DNA from: CAZSNT01 sp964607765 | Lineage (GTDB): Bacteria > Verrucomicrobiota > Lentisphaeria > Oligosphaerales > JABHEG01 | Direction: 5' to 3' | NCBI GenBank assembly: GCA_964607765.1 | Contig: CAZSNT010000189.1 | Coordinates: forward strand, 1 to 18,408 | DNA: 18,408 nucleotides | Shown here: positions 12,942 through 18,408 of the stretch, in pieces | How the letters are laid out: each line of letters opens with the position of its first letter | Numbering within the stretch: position 1 is the stretch's first letter | Program-made: the position numbers and the translations under genes | The notes under the pieces: generated by a model | The model's input: only the letters and a program-made list of their open reading frames with translations | Database searches by the model: none | What the model was told of the DNA's origin: nothing

Positions 12942-13613
12942 GTGACGATCTTCGCAGGCAGATGCCGGCGTTCGGCGGGGCGTCCGAGCAGGACATGCTC
13001 GGGCTTCACGCTGATTGAGTTGTTGGTGGTCATTGCGATCATCGCGATTCTCGCTGCCATGCTGCTTCCGGCGTTGCGCAAGGCTAAACAGAAGGCTCAC
13101 CAGGTAACGTGTACGAACAACCTGAAGCAGATCGGCCTGGGTGTGTTCATGTACGCGGAGGACTTTGATGAGAACTACAACTGGGCCTGGTACGGGAGTG
13201 AGCACTTTGGTCTGATTCTGGAGACCTACACCCAGAACAGGGAACTGTTCGAGTGTCCAAGCGATGTCGAGCCATGGGCCATTCGCGGCTTCGAGCTGAG
13301 CTATGTCGCCAATTATGCGCTTCACAGCCCCGGCGTGATGCCGGGCGGCGGCGCTGCCACGACGGTCAAGCTGTCACAGGTGACCGAGCCGACCGAGAAG
13401 ATCTCGAAGGGGGAGAACGCGGACGGGGCCGCTCCAGGGGGAGAGTTCGGCTACGGCACGTACGGCAGGACAGCTTCGGGCGGCTTTGATGACTGGGCGC
13501 GCGTCTCGCTGGGCCGCCACGGCGTGGGTGCCAACTACCTGTTTGCCGACGGGCACGCAACAATGCTGCAGATCAACGAGGCGATGAACGAACCGCTGCA
13601 CTGGCAGCGGTAG
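12942..13613 (+). CDS. prepilin-like secreted protein with H-X9-DG C-terminus
   Basis: A short basic leader (1-20) is followed by the prepilin peptidase site SG/FTLIE. Cleavage would be after G21, and E26 is the conserved fifth residue of the mature protein. A single hydrophobic helix spans 22-45, and KAKQKAHQVTCTNNLKQIGLG (47-67) is the usual continuation. H193 and D203-G204 make the H-X9-DG signature common in PVC bacteria, where dozens of these pseudopilin-like proteins can occur per genome. CPSD (105-108) and paired cysteines fit the family. Length 223 aa is typical. GTG 12942 has AGGTG at 12932-12936; no better in-frame start is seen. It stands alone, with no pilus assembly genes nearby, and probably serves as a secretion-system-associated or surface protein rather than a pilus major subunit. 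Confidence 0.92.
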   Translation: MTIFAGRCRRSAGRPSRTCSGFTLIELLVVIAIIAILAAMLLPALRKAKQKAHQVTCTNNLKQIGLGVFMYAEDFDENYNWAWYGSEHFGLILETYTQNRELFECPSDVEPWAIRGFELSYVANYALHSPGVMPGGGAATTVKLSQVTEPTEKISKGENADGAAPGGEFGYGTYGRTASGGFDDWARVSLGRHGVGANYLFADGHATMLQINEAMNEPLHWQR

Positions 13614-13658
13614 CGTCTCGGCGTTCAGCGTTCAGGGGCAGGGGACGCGTTGCGCTAC
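13610..13658. terminator. inverted repeat joining two convergent stop codons
   Basis: GTAGCG (13610-13615) and CGCTAC (13653-13658) are perfect inverses and contain the TAG stops of the prepilin-like gene (plus) and the DUF6785-type gene (minus). Inside are a second pair, GCGTC (13613-13617) with GACGC (13644-13648), and a CGTTCAG heptamer in two tandem copies (13622-13635). It could fold as a bidirectional 3'-end structure. The lack of T-runs keeps confidence low. Confidence 0.3.
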
Positions 13659-15664
13659 GGCTGGTGTCCCATGACCATGTAGTAGAGTGTGCCGGCTATC
13701 ATGGGCACGAGCCGGGCTGCCATGTCCCCGGCGATGATACCGATCATCAGCGGTTTGAGCCGCTGATAGAGGTGTTCGCCGCCGTACTTGCTGACCATGG
13801 TCTTGATCAGCCAGCCGATGCAGAACGATCCTGCCATCATCTTCGCCTGGTGTCCACCAAGGAACACGAACACGACGGGGTGGATCGGCCAGCGCGCGAA
13901 TCGGAGCCGGCACATGCCGATCGTCATACACGTGGCCAGGGCGATGAAGAACGCAGTCACGCACGGCAGGTTCGGCGTGGTGTGAGCGAACCGCGACCAG
14001 CCCTGCACGGCCTCGGCGCGTTCCAGAACGCCCTGGGACGTGAGCTGGTGCTTGATCTTGACCAGATTCTCGAACGGGAAGGTTGAGACCGTGTGCGGCC
14101 AGCCGCGGCCGGGCGCGCCCTGGTCGTATTGCCAGTAGATGGTCATGGGGATGGCTATCGCCACACAGAGCACCACAGTCGCAATGGACCAGCGCGCCGT
14201 GCGCGCCACATTCACATCCGACATGTCGGCCAGCTTGAATGCCTGCACCATGAAGGGCATGGGTGACCAGCCCGGCGCGACGAGTATCACAACAGAGACC
14301 AGGAACATGATGGCGATGGCGTGCGGGCCGAGGGCGCCGGCGCCGAAGAAGCCGATGAGGATAGCGCCGGGGAAGATCTCCGTGCCGATGTGGAACGCGC
14401 CGGTTTCGGCGATCGTGCGGCTGACCACGATCATGATCATGAGCGACAGCCCGGTGTAGAGCAGCGCGAGCTGCCAGTCCAATCCGACCGCCACAAGCTG
14501 CACGACGAACAGCGCTGTCCCGATCATGAACGCGCGCATTCCCCAGACCGCGTAGCCTTGCACTGCCTGGTCGTCGCAGCGCAACCCAAAGCTTCGGCGC
14601 AGTACGTTCCAGTAGTAGTGACGTCCTGTGTAGAGCAGCATCAGGAGAATGCCGAAGTAGCCGCCGGCGAAGAGGAAGGCCTCGAGCTTGACCGACATGT
14701 GGTCGCCTGTCCTCAACACGACGCCGTACCCGGTCAGGAACCCGAAGATCAGGCAGAACACGAAGGGCACCAGCGCCATGGACAGTGAGACATCCGAGGC
14801 GATGAAGTAAGCGAGGCCAATGACGGCGAACAGGATTCGCGGCCGCAGCAGCATCATGCCTTCACCACGGATCAGCGTGGGGAACAGGGGCGCGACGGGC
14901 GTGAAGTCCAGGTAGAGCCGGATGGGGATGAACACCTGCGGCCACCACCGGCAGGCGTAGTTGTTCATGTGGATCAGGAAGACCGCCACAGCGCCGATCC
15001 AAAACAGGCGCTCGGTGAAGACGCTGCCCCGGGTCTGCGTTCCCGTGGGCAGGAGCGCGTGCGCAAATACCGATATGGGATAGGGCAGCTGCTCATGCCG
15101 CACCCATTGTCGGTGCACCACGGCTGCGATGCCGAGCGTGGCGAGCAATACGGAGAGCATCAGCGGCACCCAGAACGCGAGCGTACGACGCCAGGCGTAC
15201 CACGGTACTTGGGAAAAGGCGATGTGCTGATCGCCCTCGCCCAGACCGGACACATAGCCGTTCAGACATTCATCCTCGTTGATGCTGATGTCGGGCATCA
15301 TGCGTTTGGGGGCGTAGTCGAGGACTTGGCTCTGGCTCCATCCGGGGCGGATCCTGGCGTAGTGATGCGGCAGCATGATGCTGGTAGGCAGGCATTGGAC
15401 CAAGCCCCAGCTTGGGATGGAGCAGGAGACGAGCACGAGCGCGGATACGACCGCCAGCTCACGTCCCGACAACACGAACCGGGCGCCAAACAGCTTCAGC
15501 AGCGGATTGACGAGCAGCAGGAAGAAGATGAGCGTGCCGTAGACCACGACCGGCATGAGATGGGAGACGAGCGCGCCTTGGCGGATCACGCCGTCGTTGA
15601 AGTAGCAGAAGCCGCTGATCATTGCGGCGCCTGCCAGTCCGAGGAGTATGCTACGTCGGGTCAT
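13655..15664 (-). CDS. DUF6785/DUF6784-type polytopic membrane protein
   Basis: The 669-aa membrane protein has about 12-14 hydrophobic segments spread over its length, for example 31-55, 68-90, 161-184, 218-234, 276-312, 330-346, 377-415, 430-465, 490-511, 565-588 and 610-665. HEQLPYPISVFAHALL (190-205) and the C-terminal YGGEHLYQRLKPLMIGIIAGD (627-647) match the pattern of DUF6785 and DUF6784 proteins, which are distantly OPT-transporter-like and common in PVC and Armatimonadota genomes near sugar-catabolism genes. Transport of a sugar derivative or peptide is plausible but unproven. ATG 15664 is used although no Shine-Dalgarno sequence precedes it; the positively charged MTRRS start followed by a hydrophobic helix supports it. 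It is the last gene of the minus-strand cluster, 188 nt after the gene upstream, the gap being filled by octamer repeats. Confidence 0.86.
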   Translation of the reverse strand: MTRRSILLGLAGAAMISGFCYFNDGVIRQGALVSHLMPVVVYGTLIFFLLLVNPLLKLFGARFVLSGRELAVVSALVLVSCSIPSWGLVQCLPTSIMLPHHYARIRPGWSQSQVLDYAPKRMMPDISINEDECLNGYVSGLGEGDQHIAFSQVPWYAWRRTLAFWVPLMLSVLLATLGIAAVVHRQWVRHEQLPYPISVFAHALLPTGTQTRGSVFTERLFWIGAVAVFLIHMNNYACRWWPQVFIPIRLYLDFTPVAPLFPTLIRGEGMMLLRPRILFAVIGLAYFIASDVSLSMALVPFVFCLIFGFLTGYGVVLRTGDHMSVKLEAFLFAGGYFGILLMLLYTGRHYYWNVLRRSFGLRCDDQAVQGYAVWGMRAFMIGTALFVVQLVAVGLDWQLALLYTGLSLMIMIVVSRTIAETGAFHIGTEIFPGAILIGFFGAGALGPHAIAIMFLVSVVILVAPGWSPMPFMVQAFKLADMSDVNVARTARWSIATVVLCVAIAIPMTIYWQYDQGAPGRGWPHTVSTFPFENLVKIKHQLTSQGVLERAEAVQGWSRFAHTTPNLPCVTAFFIALATCMTIGMCRLRFARWPIHPVVFVFLGGHQAKMMAGSFCIGWLIKTMVSKYGGEHLYQRLKPLMIGIIAGDMAARLVPMIAGTLYYMVMGHQP

Positions 15665-15682
15665 TGTAGAGCCGTGGCGTGC

Positions 15683-15714
15683 TGGAATGTTGGAATGTTG
15701 GAATGCTGGAATTG
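15683..15714. repeat. TGGAATGT octamer tandem array, 4 copies
   Basis: Units TGGAATGT, TGGAATGT, TGGAATGC and TGGAATTG lie head to tail directly upstream of the DUF6785-type gene (its ATG is at 15664 on the minus strand). No promoter or ribosome binding site is recognisable between the array and the gene. Confidence 0.9.
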
Positions 15715-15716
15715 GG

Positions 15717-15756
15717 TGACTGAGTCACTCGGTCATTGCGTCACTGAGTCACAGCC
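15717..15756. repeat. TCACTGAG degenerate octamer array, 5 copies
   Basis: Units TGACTGAG, TCACTCGG, TCATTGCG, TCACTGAG and TCACAGCC follow each other without gaps, 2 bp from the other octamer array and with the same 8-bp period. GTGACTGAGTCAC (15716-15728) is a perfect palindrome around a central G and could be a protein-binding site. The two arrays fill most of the 188-bp gap. Confidence 0.8.
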
Positions 15757-15852
15757 TTGCTGATGCCGGGATGTCGGGCGTTCCGTCCTTGTCCTCCTCC
15801 TCGTCCTCGGCAACCGAGATGCTGGTCTGCCGTCGCGCCGGCCTGGCAGAGC

Positions 15853-16983
15853 TCAGCGGGTCGATGCGGCCGGGACAAACTCGATAGCTGAGACTGTGAT
15901 GCTGCCTCTGCCGCCCTCGCCGGAGGCCGTCCCATGCGCGCCGACAGCGATTCGGGCGACCTGATCAAGATCGAGTCGGTCGTTCTCGTCCGGGGACCAG
16001 CCGCCTCGCTTGAACGCCGTGAATGGAATGGTCGCGGTGTTCCAGTCCGTGCTGGCCGGCGGCCCGGGCGTCGCACAGTATTGGGTGCCGCCGCTCTCCT
16101 CGATGAGCATGACCAGCAGTGTCTCGATGCCGGGCGGCAGGGCGGCGCGATACGTCAGGCGCAGCGCGGTGTAGGCCGAGATGTCTTCGGCATGGACTGT
16201 CTGAGATGGGACGGCGTACATGTGGCGTCCACCCGGGAACGTGAAGTCGAACTGGACCGCTTTGCTATCCGGGGCAGGGCCTGCGTCGTTGCCGAGGGTT
16301 TTGGCAACGGCGTTGTCCGCACTCACCTGCCAGTCCTGAAGGCGACTGGAGAACGCGGGCTGCGGCGTTGTGGGCACGTAGGGGCGGCTGGTGAGCGTCG
16401 CGTCCCGGATCTGCAGCTCGCCCGCGCCTGTGCCATCAAGGATCAGTCCCAGCCAGGCTTTGCGGACATCCGTCGCGATCATGCGGTCCGTCGTGCCTTG
16501 ACTGAACGCGGCGCGCTGCAGCGACTTGAGTGAGAGCCTGTTTCGGGCGAACACGCCCGTCAGCGCTCCCGCTCGTCCGGCCGCGTACCACGCGTCGCCG
16601 TCTGCGGTGAAGAAGAGGATGGCAAGTCGCGCTGTGAGTGTTGGGGGATGGGCCAATCGCACGTTGGCTTCCAGGGCCGCGGTCTCTGCGGGGACGCCGT
16701 TCGGGAGCGGCAGTTCCAAGGCGAGCAGGCGCCGTTCGGATGAGTCCTTGGCGAATGTGAGTGTGGCTGTCGCAGCGACTGTGCTGTCCGGCGCCTGCAG
16801 CGGCGCGCGCGTCAGCGTGGCCTTCACACCTGTGGAGGGGGCCAGACTGGCGTTGTCCCAGCCTGCGTCGTTTCCTGCAATGCAGAGGTCGACGTGTTCG
16901 GCGCGGGACACCGGGCGGCAGAGCATCGTCAGAGCGAGAGCTGCCAGCAGGCAGTGCAGCAGTGAAGTATTGGGCATGCTCAT
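15853..16983 (-). CDS. secreted protein with two probable galactose-binding-like domains
   Basis: The 376-aa protein starts with a signal peptide (hydrophobic 9-21, cleavage near SRA/EHVDL at 28-29). Two beta-sandwich-like halves follow, about 29-195 and 205-373. The second half contains DISAYTALRLTYRAALPPGIETLL..., WNTATIPFTAF and LDLDQVARIAVGAHG, ending in GSITVSAIEFV. This is the pattern of CBM11/CIA30-type galactose-binding-fold domains that bind glycans or act as accessory modules. No catalytic domain is visible, so it is likely a periplasmic or surface glycan-binding protein. ATG 16983 lacks a clear ribosome binding site; ATG 16977 is an alternative two codons inward. It lies between the ABC ATPase gene (53 nt upstream) and the DUF6785-type gene, suggesting a role in substrate capture for transport. 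The family assignment rests on pattern only. Confidence 0.78.
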   Translation of the reverse strand: MSMPNTSLLHCLLAALALTMLCRPVSRAEHVDLCIAGNDAGWDNASLAPSTGVKATLTRAPLQAPDSTVAATATLTFAKDSSERRLLALELPLPNGVPAETAALEANVRLAHPPTLTARLAILFFTADGDAWYAAGRAGALTGVFARNRLSLKSLQRAAFSQGTTDRMIATDVRKAWLGLILDGTGAGELQIRDATLTSRPYVPTTPQPAFSSRLQDWQVSADNAVAKTLGNDAGPAPDSKAVQFDFTFPGGRHMYAVPSQTVHAEDISAYTALRLTYRAALPPGIETLLVMLIEESGGTQYCATPGPPASTDWNTATIPFTAFKRGGWSPDENDRLDLDQVARIAVGAHGTASGEGGRGSITVSAIEFVPAASTR

Positions 16984-17036
16984 GGTACAGCAGAATTCCG
17001 GCTCGCGGGCCGCTCACCATCCGTGGTCGAGACGGA

Positions 17037-17759
17037 CTACTCGACTGTACCGACCTTGATGTCGAGGTCTTCGCGTCTCTCCAGGCGGTCAACCCCTCCG
17101 TCCTTGATCCAGAGGATTCGGTCGGATGTTGCGAGCATCTTGTGGTCGTGCGTAGCGCTGATCACGGTGACGCCGAGTTCCTTGGACAGGGAGGCGAGCA
17201 GGTTGATGATCTCCTCACCGGTCACGAGGTCGAGGTTCGCGGTGGGCTCGTCCGCCAGGATGATGGCGGGCTCGTTCGCGAGTGCGCGCGCGACAGCGAC
17301 GCGCTGCTGCTGGCCGCCTGACATCTCGTCGGGTCGATGGTCGAGCCGGTGTCCCAGCCCCACGCGTTGCAGCACCTCGGTTGCACGCGCAACCGCATCC
17401 TTGTGGCTGCGGCCACTGAACACCAACGGCATGCAGACGTTGGTGATGGCGTCATATGCCGGCAACAGGTTGTAGGACTGGAAGACGTAACCGATGTGGT
17501 TGCCGCGGAAATGCGCGAGCTGGCGTGGGGTCAGTTTGGTCAGGTTCACTCCGGCGACTTCCACCTCGCCGGTGGTCGGCCGGTCCAAGGCGCCGATCAT
17601 GTTGAAGAGCGTGCTCTTGCCTGACCCGGACGGTCCCATGATGGACATGTATTCGCCGCGGAAAATGGTCAGGTCAATATCCTTCAGTGCCTGGACTCTT
17701 GTCTTGCCCAGATCAAAGACCTTGTTCAGGTTCCGGATTTTAATGAGGGTCTCATCCAT
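17037..17759 (-). CDS. ABC transporter ATPase, LolD/MacB type
   Basis: The 240-aa nucleotide-binding protein is complete. Walker A is GPSGSGKST (42-50), the Q-loop Q94 is in VFQSYNLLP, the signature is MSGGQQQR (146-153), Walker B is IILADEPT (166-173) and the H-loop is H204 in SATHD. The sequence style (ALKDIDLTIFRGEYMSIMGPSGSGKST, NMIGALDRPTTGEV) is that of the LolD/MacB/FtsE group, which normally works with FtsX-like permeases on lipoproteins, peptides or envelope substrates. ATG 17759 is preferred because AAGGA (17773-17769) lies 9 nt upstream; a TTG at 17768 would leave no spacing. The OPT-like gene ends 20 nt upstream and a secreted domain protein follows. No cognate permease is seen here; it may lie past the right edge. 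A small hairpin, GTCGAG/CTCGAC (17026-17045), spans the stop codon. Confidence 0.95.
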   Translation of the reverse strand: MDETLIKIRNLNKVFDLGKTRVQALKDIDLTIFRGEYMSIMGPSGSGKSTLFNMIGALDRPTTGEVEVAGVNLTKLTPRQLAHFRGNHIGYVFQSYNLLPAYDAITNVCMPLVFSGRSHKDAVARATEVLQRVGLGHRLDHRPDEMSGGQQQRVAVARALANEPAIILADEPTANLDLVTGEEIINLLASLSKELGVTVISATHDHKMLATSDRILWIKDGGVDRLERREDLDIKVGTVE

Positions 17760-17779
17760 TCGGCTCAATCCTTGTCCAT

Positions 17780-18408
17780 CTAGAACGGTAGCTTGATCAC
17801 CGATTTACTCAGGAACGTGATTCCGATGCCGACTGTTGTAATCAGTCCCATGCCGCAGGCGAATCCTGCACCCACCACCGGGATGTACTGGCGCCAGGTC
17901 AGGCCGAGCCGCTTACGGAAATAGAAGCGGCCGATGAGCGCTCCGATGAACTGTGGGATGATGGCGTGCGGCATGCTCTGGCCGAGCCCGCGCACCACGC
18001 CGTAAACGAGCATGATGGGGGCGCCCAGGCCGCTCATGACAACGAACAGCATGACGCCGAACGTGCCACCCGTGCACAGGTAGCGCCAGTTGAACGCCTC
18101 CTCGAACATGGAGTATTCGCCAAGTGTGGCGGAGTACATGATGCAGCGGTTGGCTGCCTGCAGTTCCCACATTTTCTGGGCGTAGGGATAGGCGTTGGAG
18201 GGGATCTTGTCCAACCCCCAGATGAAGTTCATGAAGAAGATCGAACTGACGAGAATGATGGGGTAGAGGATGAACTGCGTCTTCCAGATACTGGTGAACT
18301 TGGTCCCGGTCAGTTCGCACTGGCGATAGAACACGGTCATCCTGCCGTAGTTGGCGATCGGGATGGGCAGGAACCAGCACGCCACGCCGCGGTAGCCGCT
18401 GAGGATGA
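17780..18408 (-). CDS. OPT-like membrane transporter, C-terminal part (cut by window end)
   Basis: At least 208 residues of a larger protein run off the right edge; the in-frame GTG at 18385 is not the real start because the frame continues with ILSGYRG upstream. Features are FLPIPIANYGRMTVFYRQCELTGTK, then membrane segments IWKTQFILYPIILVSSIFFMNFIWGL, TFGVMLFVVMSGLGAPIMLVYGVV, a shorter one at IIPQFIGALIGRFYF, and IPVVGAGFACGMGLITTVGIGI. This resembles the C-terminal region of the OPT superfamily and the peptide-transporter-annotated relatives found in Planctomycetota and Lentisphaerota. It is the first visible gene of the minus-strand cluster, followed after 20 nt by the ABC ATPase. Oligopeptide or metal-chelate transport is the family's role; the substrate here is unknown. 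Confidence 0.8.
   Translation of the reverse strand, partial: ILSGYRGVACWFLPIPIANYGRMTVFYRQCELTGTKFTSIWKTQFILYPIILVSSIFFMNFIWGLDKIPSNAYPYAQKMWELQAANRCIMYSATLGEYSMFEEAFNWRYLCTGGTFGVMLFVVMSGLGAPIMLVYGVVRGLGQSMPHAIIPQFIGALIGRFYFRKRLGLTWRQYIPVVGAGFACGMGLITTVGIGITFLSKSVIKLPF

Noticed and set aside
12048..13325. 425-aa minus-strand ORF over nucleoside hydrolase and prepilin-like genes
   Set aside because: It crosses two clear genes and a promoter and has no recognisable motif.

Overview
The window is a high-GC bacterial chromosome segment. It carries gene families typical of the PVC group and similar metagenome-derived lineages (Lentisphaerota, Kiritimatiellota, Planctomycetota, Hydrogenedentota or relatives). 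These are a prepilin-like protein with an H-X9-DG C-terminus, expanded uroporphyrinogen-decarboxylase-family (URO-D) methyltransferase-like proteins, secreted beta-helix glycoside-hydrolase-like proteins, a Uma2 nuclease, DUF6785/OPT-like membrane proteins and an eukaryotic-style RRM protein. The phylum cannot be fixed from the sequence alone.

Left part (1-8253). The window opens inside a 19-bp tandem repeat array (1-154) with a stem-loop after it. A Uma2-family gene on the minus strand has a near-consensus sigma70 promoter. Divergent from it is a cytoplasmic GH29 alpha-L-fucosidase whose ribosome binding site grows out of a 7-bp tandem repeat. Then come an RRM RNA-binding protein with a long low-complexity tail, two adjacent URO-D-family proteins, and a large secreted right-handed beta-helix protein (GH141-like) with a C-terminal jelly-roll domain. 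All are on the plus strand. Their spacing (21 and 10 nt for RRM/URO-D/URO-D, 61 nt to the beta-helix gene) fits one operon for modified-glycan catabolism, with hydrolases supplying sugars and the URO-D proteins possibly handling methyl groups.

Middle (8254-13613). A 366-bp gene-free gap holds a palindromic, MITE-like element of 149 bp. It is followed by a TTG-initiated metallophosphoesterase overlapping a NOL1/NOP2/Sun (RsmB-type) m5C methyltransferase. A three-helix membrane protein of unknown function is then translationally coupled (TAGTG) to a nucleoside hydrolase with an expanded calcium loop. A separate sigma70-like promoter drives an orphan prepilin-like protein.

Right part (13655-18408, minus strand). 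The transcriptional order is an OPT-like membrane transporter (cut by the window end), a LolD/MacB-type ABC ATPase, a secreted protein with two probable galactose-binding-like domains, and a DUF6785-type polytopic membrane protein. No FtsX-like permease is present, so the ATPase may serve an unusual OPT-like transporter; this is inference.

A recurring oddity is that many gene borders carry short tandem arrays of 6-19 bp words, several of them touching ribosome binding sites or stop codons. No tRNA, rRNA, CRISPR array, transposase or riboswitch was recognised.
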